51,905 nucleotides of DNA from Clostridiales bacterium (GTDB lineage Bacteria > Bacillota > Clostridia > Caldicoprobacterales > UBA3941): NCBI GenBank assembly GCA_012735575.1, contig JAAYGY010000043.1:1-51905 (forward strand). The letters are read 5' to 3'. Under the pieces are notes generated by a model, which worked only from the letters and a program-made list of their open reading frames with translations, did no database searches and was not told the DNA's origin. Of the stretch, positions 44,106-51,905 are shown one piece after another. Within the stretch, counting starts at the first letter, position 1. Every line of letters starts with the position of its first letter. The translations under genes and the position numbers were made by a program.

Positions 44106-45317
44106 ATGAATGTTTTGAAAAGGCTATATAGCAGAATTAACCATATGAATCCCAAGCAAGTAAACCTGTCAATACTGGAATTTATTTTTTGGGCCACTAT
44201 GGCCGCCTATTATCCTTTTGTAGTAGTCTTTTTACAAGCCAAGGGGCTGAGCAATACAGCTATAGGAACAATACTTTCCATAAACTCTTTTATTATAGTC
44301 TTTGCCCAACCTTTTTGGGGAATGGTCAGTGACCGATTTAGATCCGTAAAAAAGGTGTTTGTCTTATGTATGATTTTTGCTGCTCTTGTTATGCAGCTGT
44401 TGCCCATAATAAACTCTACCATAATTATAGCACTGGTCCTAGCTATTATAACAATATTTGACTCTCCTCTTTCCCCTTTGATGGACAGCTGGGTAATTCA
44501 AGAAATACGAAATGAACAGGACTTATCCTATGGTAATATTCGGCTATGGGGTTCGCTGGGTTATTCTATTTTTGCCTATTTTTTTGGATTATTGGTAAAT
44601 AAATTCTCCATCAACTACAACTTCATTATATTTGCTGTCATGACTGTTTTGATCATTCTTTTAACAAGGAATATAAAAGATGAGGCATCTGCATCTGCCA
44701 TAAACTTAAAAGATATGAAGATTGGTAAGCTGCTTAGAAACTACTCCTATATTACTTTTTTGATTTTCTCTATTGTAATATATGTCCCTCATAAAGCCTC
44801 CTACTCTTTTCTTCCCAATCTACTGGTATCAGTAGGGGCAAGTCCAGGAACTCAGGGTATAGCTTCAGCAGTAATGGCCTTTAGCGAGATCCCCTTATTT
44901 TTAATGTCCTATAAACTATTAAAACGGTATAAGCCCATACATTTAATATTAATATCTTCCCTTTTCTTCCTACTCAGGCAGATTGCCTATTTAACAGCTA
45001 CAAGCCCTGAGCAGGTAATTTTAGCACAGCTGCTCCATGGTCCATCCTTTGCCCTTTTTCTAAATGGTGCTGTATATTACATAGACTCCCTGGCACCCGA
45101 TGAGCTAAAATCCACAGCCCAGACCCTGGCTACTTCCCTCTACGGTGGGGTTAGTGGCATTCTTGCCAATTATGGGGGAGGCTGGGTTATAGATAATTTA
45201 GGTATCAAACGGCTATATTCTATGGGTATATATGCAATTGTGCTTGTTACCCTATTGTTTGTTGCCTCCCTGGCAGTACAAAAATTCTTGTATGTAAAAA
45301 ACACCAGGTCTATGTAG
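44106..45317 (+). CDS. MFS transporter, LacY/phenylpropionate-type (MFS_1-like)
   Basis: This 403-residue protein has about twelve hydrophobic helices and the conserved loop GMVSDRFRSVKKVF between helices 2 and 3, typical of the major facilitator superfamily. Its ending DLGIKRLYSMGIY and the N-terminal region fit the MFS_1-like/LacY-like group, which moves sugars, nucleosides or aromatic acids with protons. ATG at 44106 lies 7 nt after GGGGG. It is divergent from the AraM-like gene. The substrate cannot be inferred. Confidence 0.8.
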   Translation: MNVLKRLYSRINHMNPKQVNLSILEFIFWATMAAYYPFVVVFLQAKGLSNTAIGTILSINSFIIVFAQPFWGMVSDRFRSVKKVFVLCMIFAALVMQLLPIINSTIIIALVLAIITIFDSPLSPLMDSWVIQEIRNEQDLSYGNIRLWGSLGYSIFAYFFGLLVNKFSINYNFIIFAVMTVLIILLTRNIKDEASASAINLKDMKIGKLLRNYSYITFLIFSIVIYVPHKASYSFLPNLLVSVGASPGTQGIASAVMAFSEIPLFLMSYKLLKRYKPIHLILISSLFFLLRQIAYLTATSPEQVILAQLLHGPSFALFLNGAVYYIDSLAPDELKSTAQTLATSLYGGVSGILANYGGGWVIDNLGIKRLYSMGIYAIVLVTLLFVASLAVQKFLYVKNTRSM

Positions 45318-45322
45318 TCAGT

Positions 45323-45547
45323 TTAGTCTTCAAATAGCTTATCCATTAAAGCCTGTATCCTTTTTCTTCGTTCATTGGTTTCTTCTATGGACACAGAAAC
45401 TTTGCCCTCATCATCTATATAGATGACACTACCCTCCCTGGCATCAGGAGGTAGTGTCTCTATGGATATCTCTATAAACTCTCCATCCTCCATCTCCACC
45501 ACTGCCCAGACTTTTTCAAACCTGTCGATAATTCCTTTTTTTACCAT
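45323..45547 (-). CDS. DUF3006 family protein
   Basis: This 74-residue protein reads IDRFEKVWAVVEMEDGEF..., with the compact DUF3006 pattern of a small OB- or SH3-like domain. Its function is unknown. GGAGG stands 7 nt before the ATG. It lies directly after the secreted ComEC-type metallo-hydrolase on the same strand. DUF3006 is repeatedly found next to or within such hydrolases, so the two may act together. Confidence 0.85.
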   Translation of the reverse strand: MVKKGIIDRFEKVWAVVEMEDGEFIEISIETLPPDAREGSVIYIDDEGKVSVSIEETNERRKRIQALMDKLFED

Positions 45548-45589
45548 GTAGTATCCTCCACTAAATTATTCTATAAACTAGATTAAAAC

Positions 45590-46495
45590 TTATTTATTAA
45601 AGGATATCTGGCTACCGTCTGAAATAGCGACAATGGTTCCGTCTCTATCCGTCCTGTACAGGATAATCCCCTTTTCCTTCATCAGTGCCACCACCTCTTT
45701 ATGGGGATGTCCATACTTATTTCCCTCTCCCGCGGAAACAATTGCATAATCAGGATCTACTGCATCAATATAGTTGGATGTACTGGAGGTAGTAGAGCCA
45801 TGATGGCCTAATTTTATAACATCAGCCTCTACATCAATGCCAGATGTCAGTATAGCCTCCTCTGTTTTCCTTTCTGCGTCTCCTTGTAGCAGGAATACAG
45901 TTTGCCCATAGGTTAGCTTTATTACAATGGAATAGTCATTGAGGTTATCTGATTTTAGCTGACTATCAGGCGCTAAAATATCAGCCCTGACATCATCAAT
46001 GGTTATGTCCATCCCCGCCTGCGCTGCCCTTATTTTTAAATTTTTCCTGTCTATAGCCTCTAATAGATCCATATAGGTCTTTGTGGTATGGGCAACCTTA
46101 GGCATATATATATCCCCTATTTCAAAATGGTCAATTACATGATCCATCCCACCTATGTGATCTGCATGGGGATGGGTGGCAATTAGATAGTCTATTCTAC
46201 TTACCCCTTGTTTTTCTATATAATCCACAACCACCTGGCCCTTATCATTATCCCCTGCATCTATTAGCATATTTTGCTGGTTAGGCAATTGAACCAATAT
46301 TGAATCTCCCTGACCTACATCAATAAAATGAACTATCAGATCCTGTCCTGAAACAGAAAGCTGTTCCTGCTGATCCCCTTCTATATACAGGTCATCCAGT
46401 AAAAAATCACAGGCTGATAATAAAGATAATGTGATTACTAATAAAACCAGTATTAAAGGAAATTTCTTATTAAAGCCTTTTAATTTATTATCCAT
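45590..46495 (-). CDS. ComEC/Rec2-type metallo-beta-lactamase-fold hydrolase, lipoprotein
   Basis: This 301-residue protein has a lipobox LLSAC (Cys29), so it is exported and anchored outside. The metallo-hydrolase domain starts IVHFIDVGQGDSILV and has the metal motif THPHADHIGG, plus GHHGSTTSS and the late HPHKE site. This matches the extracellular domain of ComEC, which cuts DNA during uptake, but here the transmembrane channel is absent. It might be a secreted nuclease or phosphodiesterase. It is followed by DUF3006. Confidence 0.88.
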   Translation of the reverse strand: MDNKLKGFNKKFPLILVLLVITLSLLSACDFLLDDLYIEGDQQEQLSVSGQDLIVHFIDVGQGDSILVQLPNQQNMLIDAGDNDKGQVVVDYIEKQGVSRIDYLIATHPHADHIGGMDHVIDHFEIGDIYMPKVAHTTKTYMDLLEAIDRKNLKIRAAQAGMDITIDDVRADILAPDSQLKSDNLNDYSIVIKLTYGQTVFLLQGDAERKTEEAILTSGIDVEADVIKLGHHGSTTSSTSNYIDAVDPDYAIVSAGEGNKYGHPHKEVVALMKEKGIILYRTDRDGTIVAISDGSQISFNK

Positions 46496-46515
46496 ATTAT
46501 GTGTATCTCTCCATC

Positions 46516-47685
46516 CTAAAAGCCGTCAGTCATATAGGTAACATGCTCTTTAAAGATTGTCTTCATGTCTTCCGCTGCCTTAAGATTGTGAACAGTTATC
46601 TTTCCTATTTCTATTGCCTCTTCTATACCCGTATAGCCTAATGCAACTTGGGAGAATACATTAATATCACAGCTAATGTCAGCTGTATCATCTTCTATCT
46701 TATTAACCTCTGCAGTACCTTGATCAATAATGAGCTTAAAAGTTCCATTATTCCAGGGAGCCCATTTATCTGTAATATTAATAGTGAAACCGCCTTTGTA
46801 CAGGGCTGGATATTTATAAGATCTCAATACCCTTGCCACATCCACCACTCTGATCATCATTCCAGGCTCTATCTTCTGCTCAATCCTAGGATTATCTAGA
46901 AGTAACATGGTGTTGTCATCAAGAGGAGCCTTCCAATTAACTTCTCTGACCTGAGCATTATGATTGTAAATAAACCTAAAAAGCTCCAGTTTAGTTTCTA
47001 TGGAATCATATACCATCTCATGAATATAAAATACACCACTTTCTATAGAGAAAAAGATATATCCATTTAAACCATTTTCCTGTCGGCTAAAACTATATCC
47101 GTAATTCCGGTTTTCTCCAATTCTCTTTAATCTGGATTTCCAGTTATCTTTATCCCTATCTATAGAACCGTTGTATTTTACATAAAAGTTCCTATATACT
47201 TGATTAATACTATCTATATCCTCAAGGGTCAAAGGCCTGAACTGCCCTTTTCCTGTACCCAAACCTTTAAAGCTATTTACGGGGATAATGTTCCTTTTAC
47301 TATTAAATCCCAGCTCCCAACCATATTTTCTGTAGAAAGCATAAGAAAAAGGGGCCAAGGCCGAAAAGGCATAACCTCTATCCTTCATAATTTCTACGGA
47401 CTTAATTAACATATTGGACGCACAACGATAATATCGGTATTCCGGCAAAGTAGATACAACCCCTATTCCACCCATGGGAACAGTGTTTCCATAAAAGTGC
47501 ATATCATAAGGATAAATATACAAAAGGCCAACCAGTTTATCCTCGTCAAAGCAGCCCAAGCAGTTCTCATAAGTATAGGTTTCATTGACAAAGGATTCTC
47601 CAATACCCGATACACCACTAAAGCAATAGTTTAATACATGTTTTATTGACTCCTTGTATTCCTCTGGTACAAATTTTATTTCCAA
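46516..47685 (-). CDS. GNAT N-acetyltransferase with SCP2-like domain (Eis-like)
   Basis: This 389-residue protein starts with a GNAT acetyltransferase domain (YENCLGCFDEDKLVGLLYIYP, VSTLPEYRYYRCASNMLIKSVEIMKDRG), followed by a second GNAT-like lobe. It ends with an SCP2/sterol-carrier-type domain. This architecture is that of Eis, which acetylates aminoglycosides or protein lysines. The start is TTG at 47685, 8 nt after GGAGG. The real acetyl acceptor here is unknown. It is upstream of the secreted hydrolase with a 20-bp gap, so they may be co-transcribed. Confidence 0.85.
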   Translation of the reverse strand: MEIKFVPEEYKESIKHVLNYCFSGVSGIGESFVNETYTYENCLGCFDEDKLVGLLYIYPYDMHFYGNTVPMGGIGVVSTLPEYRYYRCASNMLIKSVEIMKDRGYAFSALAPFSYAFYRKYGWELGFNSKRNIIPVNSFKGLGTGKGQFRPLTLEDIDSINQVYRNFYVKYNGSIDRDKDNWKSRLKRIGENRNYGYSFSRQENGLNGYIFFSIESGVFYIHEMVYDSIETKLELFRFIYNHNAQVREVNWKAPLDDNTMLLLDNPRIEQKIEPGMMIRVVDVARVLRSYKYPALYKGGFTINITDKWAPWNNGTFKLIIDQGTAEVNKIEDDTADISCDINVFSQVALGYTGIEEAIEIGKITVHNLKAAEDMKTIFKEHVTYMTDGF

Positions 47686-47795
47686 AGCCTACACCTCCAG
47701 TGTTATAACTAAAAGAAAGTATCAAACAAATCAATTATATAATAAAAAGCTAGCTAATATCTACCTTTTTACCAAAATCTATATATAAAATTAAG

Positions 47796-47827
47796 AAAAG
47801 CCCATTGACGACATCTCAATGGACTTT
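47796..47827 (-). terminator. Terminator of the lpl-type transporter operon
   Basis: AAAAGCCCATTGA (47796-47808) pairs with TCAATGGACTTTT (47815-47827), one mismatch, around a 6-nt loop. It lies about 55 nt after the last permease stop. Confidence 0.65.
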
Positions 47828-47881
47828 TTCGCTAAATATTTTATTAACTATATCATCCTTGGTAAAAGGAGACATAGGGGA

Positions 47882-48769
47882 TTATCCTTTAACACTACCT
47901 ATCATTACACCTTGGATAAAGTAACGTTGTAGGAAGGGATATACAAATAGAATTGGAAGAGTAGCTACCATGATGGTACAATATTTTACCAACAATCTAT
48001 AGCTCTCCTGTTGTGATTGACCTACTGCGCTTAACTGAGTCATGCTCTTGGTATCGTTCTGTAGCAAGATCTCCCTCAATAGCAACTGAATAGGATACTT
48101 ATCCTTACTGGACAGGAATATAGATGGATTAAACCATTCATTCCACATACGAACAGCATAGAACAAAGCAATAACTGCTACAGTGGCCTGTGCCAGAGGC
48201 ACCATAATTACCCATACGATCCGCCAATCACTAGCACCATCTAACTTAGCTGATTCAACTAAACTTTCAGGTATCCCTGCAAATGCAGTACGCATGATAA
48301 TCAAATTCCATGTGTTAACTGCAATAGGAAGTATAATCGACCAGCGACTATCCAAAAGTCCCATATTTTTTACCATTAGATAAAATGGAATTAGTCCACC
48401 GTGGAAATACATTGTGAACACTATTATCTTCATAATGAGATTATTCCAATATAGCCCTTTTCGGGATAAAACATAGGCACCAAGTATTGTTAAAAACATA
48501 CTTATAGAAGTACCTACAACAACATAGAACAAGGTGTTTAAAAATCCTGAAATAATATTGGGGTTGTCTAAAACCAACTTATATCCCCGAAGAGTGATCT
48601 CTCCTGCTGGATAGAAGTAGAATCCTCGCTTGGCATAAACAATTAAAGGATCACTTATGGAGGCCATGGCAACGTGCCATAACGGGTACAAGGTAACAAC
48701 ACATATTGCAAATAGCAGTAAATAATTGAAAACTCGAAATATCTTTTCTCCTGTAGATAGCTTATTCAT
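47882..48769 (-). CDS. Carbohydrate ABC transporter permease (LplC/YtcP-like, MalG family)
   Basis: This 295-residue permease has six membrane segments and the EAA loop ESAKLDGASDWRIVWVIMVPLAQ. The ending LQRYFIQGVMIGSVKG is diagnostic of LplC/YtcP-type sugar permeases. It forms the channel with the permease encoded just upstream. It is the last gene of a three-gene importer operon and is followed by a hairpin. No ATPase is encoded in the operon, so it probably shares an MsmX-type ATPase. Confidence 0.93.
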   Translation of the reverse strand: MNKLSTGEKIFRVFNYLLLFAICVVTLYPLWHVAMASISDPLIVYAKRGFYFYPAGEITLRGYKLVLDNPNIISGFLNTLFYVVVGTSISMFLTILGAYVLSRKGLYWNNLIMKIIVFTMYFHGGLIPFYLMVKNMGLLDSRWSIILPIAVNTWNLIIMRTAFAGIPESLVESAKLDGASDWRIVWVIMVPLAQATVAVIALFYAVRMWNEWFNPSIFLSSKDKYPIQLLLREILLQNDTKSMTQLSAVGQSQQESYRLLVKYCTIMVATLPILFVYPFLQRYFIQGVMIGSVKG

Positions 48770-48785
48770 CAGGTCATCCTCCTTC

Positions 48786-49745
48786 CTACCACAGGCTGGT
48801 CTCCGTCATTTTTCCACTAGCCCAGTTAGCAAATACAACCAGTACAAAGTTGATAACTGAATTAAACAATCCTACAGCAGTAGAGAAACCAAAGTTACTT
48901 TCTTCTATACCTTTTCTATATACATAACTGGATATAACGTCAGCAGTCTCATAGGTTAGACCGTTGTAGAGCAGGATTATCTTTTCAAAGCCCAGACTCA
49001 TCATAGCACCTATACGTAAAACTAATAGGATAGCTATGGTAGGCATAATTCCTGGTAATGTTACATGGAAAACTTGTCTTAGTTTGCCTGCACCATCTAT
49101 GGTTGCAGCTTCGTACAACTCCACGTTAATAGCGGCTAATGCTGATAGGAAGATTATGCTGTCCCAGCCAAGTTTTTGCCATAAGTCCGAAATTACATAT
49201 ATGGCACGGAAATACTTGGGATCGGCAAGCAGGTTAGTTGGCGTACCCCCAAAGAATTTGATAATTTCACCAATTACGCCGTCAGAGGCTGTAAAGTCAA
49301 CTATCATACCGCAGATAACTACTAGAGAAATAAAGTAGGGCATGTATGTTATAGTCTGTACAGTTCTTTTATAAAGCCGATTTCTAACCTCGTTTAATAA
49401 CAGCGCAAATACAATAGGCAATGGGAAACCAAATACCAGGTTCCAAAAATTTATCATTATGGTGTTTCTGATAACCCTGAAAGCAAAAGGACTCGCAAAA
49501 AAGTCTTTAAAGTGTCTCAGACCTACAAAGGAGCTGCCCCATATACCCTTTCGGGGAGAAAACTCCTTAAACGCAATCAAAATTCCATACATAGGTCCGT
49601 AACACCATACAAAATAGTAGACCAAAACAGGTATTATCATCATATATATTTTCCAGTGCTTACGCCAGTCTTTGGCCACAATACTGGTCCAGCTGTCGCG
49701 TTTTGTCGCTGATGCTGTTAGAATAGTATCCTGTCTAATAGCCAT
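48786..49745 (-). CDS. Carbohydrate ABC transporter permease (LplB-like)
   Basis: This 319-residue permease has a cytoplasmic N-terminus, then six helices. It carries WKIYMMIIPVLVYYFVWCYGPMYGILIAF, typical of LplB/YtcQ systems, and the EAA loop ELYEAATIDGAGKLRQVFHVTLPG. The ATG at 49745 lies 11 nt after AAGGAG; a GTG at 49757 overlaps that site. It is between the binding protein and the second permease genes, in the usual order. Confidence 0.93.
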   Translation of the reverse strand: MAIRQDTILTASATKRDSWTSIVAKDWRKHWKIYMMIIPVLVYYFVWCYGPMYGILIAFKEFSPRKGIWGSSFVGLRHFKDFFASPFAFRVIRNTIMINFWNLVFGFPLPIVFALLLNEVRNRLYKRTVQTITYMPYFISLVVICGMIVDFTASDGVIGEIIKFFGGTPTNLLADPKYFRAIYVISDLWQKLGWDSIIFLSALAAINVELYEAATIDGAGKLRQVFHVTLPGIMPTIAILLVLRIGAMMSLGFEKIILLYNGLTYETADVISSYVYRKGIEESNFGFSTAVGLFNSVINFVLVVFANWASGKMTETSLW

Positions 49746-49826
49746 ATTATTGCACACTCCTTGGGGTGATATTTAATTATGGGGATCCCTAATTTATAGG
49801 GATCTCTCATAGTTAATACCTTTTGA

Positions 49827-51605
49827 TTAACGGTTGTAATATCTATCAAGTGCAGCTTGCTTAATTTCAATAGCACGGTCAATACCCATGCCCTTGATGG
49901 TCTCTACAAAGTCTTCAAACTTGGATAGAGGCTCCTGACCCATGATAAACTTGAGGGTCATTTCGTCTCTGTAGGTGTTGATATCTGTCATAATATTAGC
50001 AAGTTCAGTAGATTCTTCTGGAGTATGGCTAATATTATCGGGCATTACCCAGTCAGCACCCTGCTGTGCCCATAGTTCGATACATTGATGTACCTCAGGC
50101 TCAAACTCATAGGCTCTTGAATTTCTCAAGTATCCCCAGTTATGAAGCTTAAACAGAGGATAAAGTGTCCAGAAGTCTAAGCCTTCATCGTTCTCCAGTG
50201 CAGGATAGATCCACTCATATTCTCCTTCTTCATTCCATACGTAGGAAACACCTTCTGGTCCGTAGGAAGCTAGGTCTCCGCCATCCTGGCTGTACCAGTA
50301 ATCCTTCCATCGAACAGCTATTTCATCCAGACCGTCATCTACAAGTTTAGCAGTGAAGAATTCCCTGTCTCCACGTACTGTAGAGTTGTCCTGACGTAGT
50401 TTGATTACCTGTCCCTCATAGGAGGTAGGCATAGGTACTGGTATCCACTTGAAGTTAGGATCTTCATTCTGTCCAGTTACCTTAATCTGACCCATTTCAC
50501 CATAGGCTAGTCCTGCTGCACCAATCTTACCAGAAGCAATATTGGCGTTGTAGGAGTCTGTATCACGGGTTGCAAAGTCAGGATCTATTAAGCCTTCCTG
50601 ATACCATTCATTCATCTTGGCCAAGAAATCTTTGAATCCTGGCTCAATTGGACCATAGGCAACTTTACCATCTTTATTGATCCATTCATAACCTACATCA
50701 TAGGATGATGCAAACATATAGTTGGTTGCTACACCATACCAGGAAGTAATATTAAGACCTAATGGAGCAATTCCTTTGGCCTCTTTCATGGCCCTTAGCA
50801 TATTATCCCAATCTTCAATAGTCTCAGGTACATCTAGTCCCAGTTCTTCTAACCAGTCACCACGTACCCATAAACCGCTCCATGGATGGGATGGTACAAT
50901 GTCGATCATTGGGAAGAAGTTCATTCTACCTTCATCGTCTACGATGTCACGATCAATTTCCTCGTAGTTCTCACGAAGCCACTTAATATTAGGCATTAAG
51001 CCTTTATCATAGTAAGGAGTAAGTTCTAGATACACTCCGTCTTGAATAGCTTTTGGATAGCCACCGGGATAATCTGGTGGAGTTGAGAAAATATGAGGTA
51101 GGTCATCTGAACTGATTCTTAGGTTGAAGTTGTCAACTTCCTGACCAACAGGAGGATATAGGAATTCAACCTTTACACCAGTTCGTTTCTCTAACTCTTT
51201 GAAGAATTCTGATTCATCTAAACCCTGCATTACAGTAGAGGTAAAGCCTCTCCAAAGAGTTATGGTTACATCGTCCTCGGTAATAGGCAACTTGGTTGCA
51301 TTAATACCGGTGAGGTACTTATCATCTCTAGTGTCGTATTTTACAGGATTGAGGTTATAAGGACGACCATTATTGGTGTCAGGACCTTCAGCAAGGTCAT
51401 CTCCAGCAGAAGCTGAGTCATTTCCGCTGTTGTCGTTACCGCTGTTGTCAGTACCGCTGTTGTCAGTGCCAGTATTATCATTACCGGCATTAGTTGAAAC
51501 ATCGGTGTTATTGGTCCCACCCTTGTCGCCAGATCCACAACCTGCCACAACAAGGATACCTAATGCTAATACAAGCATTAAAGCAATTAGTTTTTTAGGT
51601 TTCAT
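49827..51605 (-). CDS. Extracellular sugar-binding lipoprotein (LplA-like, SBP family 1)
   Basis: This 592-residue binding protein has a lipoprotein signal ending VVAGC (Cys23), then a flexible linker of repeats DNSGT/DNSGN (about residues 30-68). The binding domain follows, including TKLPITEDDVTITLWRG and GLDESEFFKELEKRTGVKVEF. The size and family match LplA/YtcQ-type receptors, which often bind oligosaccharides from pectin or xylan. ATG at 51605 lies 7 nt after AGGAGG. It heads the lplABC-like operon. Confidence 0.92.
   Translation of the reverse strand: MKPKKLIALMLVLALGILVVAGCGSGDKGGTNNTDVSTNAGNDNTGTDNSGTDNSGNDNSGNDSASAGDDLAEGPDTNNGRPYNLNPVKYDTRDDKYLTGINATKLPITEDDVTITLWRGFTSTVMQGLDESEFFKELEKRTGVKVEFLYPPVGQEVDNFNLRISSDDLPHIFSTPPDYPGGYPKAIQDGVYLELTPYYDKGLMPNIKWLRENYEEIDRDIVDDEGRMNFFPMIDIVPSHPWSGLWVRGDWLEELGLDVPETIEDWDNMLRAMKEAKGIAPLGLNITSWYGVATNYMFASSYDVGYEWINKDGKVAYGPIEPGFKDFLAKMNEWYQEGLIDPDFATRDTDSYNANIASGKIGAAGLAYGEMGQIKVTGQNEDPNFKWIPVPMPTSYEGQVIKLRQDNSTVRGDREFFTAKLVDDGLDEIAVRWKDYWYSQDGGDLASYGPEGVSYVWNEEGEYEWIYPALENDEGLDFWTLYPLFKLHNWGYLRNSRAYEFEPEVHQCIELWAQQGADWVMPDNISHTPEESTELANIMTDINTYRDEMTLKFIMGQEPLSKFEDFVETIKGMGIDRAIEIKQAALDRYYNR
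51422..51481 (-). repeat. 15-bp tandem repeat in the lplA-like linker
   Basis: Four 15-bp units of the type taccgctgttgtcag (plus strand) occur, two of them identical. They encode the five-residue repeats DNSGT/DNSGN. The number of repeats may vary between strains. Confidence 0.8.
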
Positions 51606-51638
51606 CAAAATACCTCCTTAATAGTTTTTTGTATTATA

Positions 51639-51657
51639 TATGGCTAAATTAGCCATA
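51639..51657 (-). promoter_or_regulatory. Putative operator in the promoter spacer of the lplA-like operon
   Basis: The palindrome TATGGCTAA-A-TTAGCCATA lies directly before a TATAAT (minus strand, 51633-51638), where the promoter spacer should be. A further half-site GGCTAAATT (51663-51671) repeats the first (51642-51650) exactly 21 bp away. No good -35 is seen. A repressor site is the simplest reading. Confidence 0.5.
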
Positions 51658-51905
51658 AAAGGGGCTAAATTGAACTTCCTATAAATAAATTATTCTGAAA
51701 ATTCTGAATGTGGTAATAGACCACTTCTTTTGCTTTGCAGTCATTTTAACTAATTTCTAGATAAAAAAACTTGCCAAGTAAAAACATAAAATTAATAGTT
51801 ATAAATATACATAAGAGTTACAAACAAAAATACAAACATGATACGTCTGGTGATAACATGTCAAAGTGCATATATTAAAACGTTACTACTCAAGTTGTAT
51901 TTATA
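51658..51905. other. Window-end intergenic region upstream of the lplA-like gene
   Basis: About 250 bp of AT-rich sequence hold the half-site at 51663 and a small hairpin GTGGT-AATAG-ACCAC (about 51710-51724). I see no gene here. Regulators of this importer may lie beyond the window. Confidence 0.4.

Noticed and set aside
51422-51481. Tandem repeats considered as a CRISPR array
   Set aside because: The units are directly adjacent without spacers and are in frame, encoding a lipoprotein linker.

Overview
The window reads as chromosomal DNA of an AT-rich, anaerobic, spore-forming member of the Clostridia (Firmicutes). The evidence is the core order tuf / tRNA-Thr / tRNA-Gly / sigH / rlmB / thyX / mrnC, a sporulation sigma factor (SigH), strong AGGAGG ribosome sites with frequent TTG and GTG starts, a class B-type sortase, and an oxygen-sensitive glycyl-radical enzyme with its activase. 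The gene content points to a plant-polysaccharide and glycan degrader. Species cannot be set from the sequence alone.

Layout. 1-3.3 kb is housekeeping on the minus strand: start of tuf, two tRNAs, sigH, rlmB, thyX, mrnC. 3.4-7.6 kb is mixed: a Gfo/Idh/MocA oxidoreductase, a sortase, a cold-shock protein with a structured leader, a DegV protein and a small membrane protein. 7.8-14.2 kb is an oppABCDF-type ABC importer, transcribed A to F on the minus strand, with a strong hairpin after the binding-protein gene. 15.0-21.4 kb holds an ArsR-type regulator divergent from a GH51 arabinofuranosidase, a small Cys-rich protein, and a glycyl-radical activase plus enzyme very like trans-4-hydroxy-L-proline dehydratase (HypD). 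21.4-24.1 kb has a duplicated Phe/Leu-rich microprotein, a 16S/23S pseudouridine synthase, an RsmC-like methyltransferase and a cyclophilin lipoprotein.

24.2-33.7 kb is a second carbohydrate locus: an AraC regulator divergent from a TIM-barrel isomerase/epimerase and a Gfo/Idh oxidoreductase, then two distant URO-D-superfamily proteins flanking a GH38 alpha-mannosidase, an HD phosphohydrolase and a 51-residue membrane protein missed by ordinary ORF cut-offs. 33.8-38.7 kb has a MocR regulator with a flavin reductase, aspartate kinase, a YihY membrane protein and a small acidic protein. 38.7-45.3 kb has transketolase, an esterase, an AraL-like HAD phosphatase next to an AraM/EgsA glycerol-1-phosphate dehydrogenase (the Bacillus araL-araM pairing), and an MFS permease. 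45.3-47.7 kb has DUF3006, a secreted ComEC-type metallo-hydrolase and a GNAT/SCP2 protein. 47.9-51.6 kb is an LplABC-type sugar importer without its own ATPase.

How it may work together. The importers feed oligosaccharides or glycopeptides to cytoplasmic enzymes (GH51, GH38, esterase), and the pentose flux ends in transketolase. The most interesting reading is that the opp importer, arabinofuranosidase and HypD-like enzyme together use arabinosylated hydroxyproline-rich plant glycoproteins. The second is that the URO-D-like proteins and the oxidoreductase/isomerase pair act on modified sugars or glycosides by unknown chemistry. Both are inferences from gene content.
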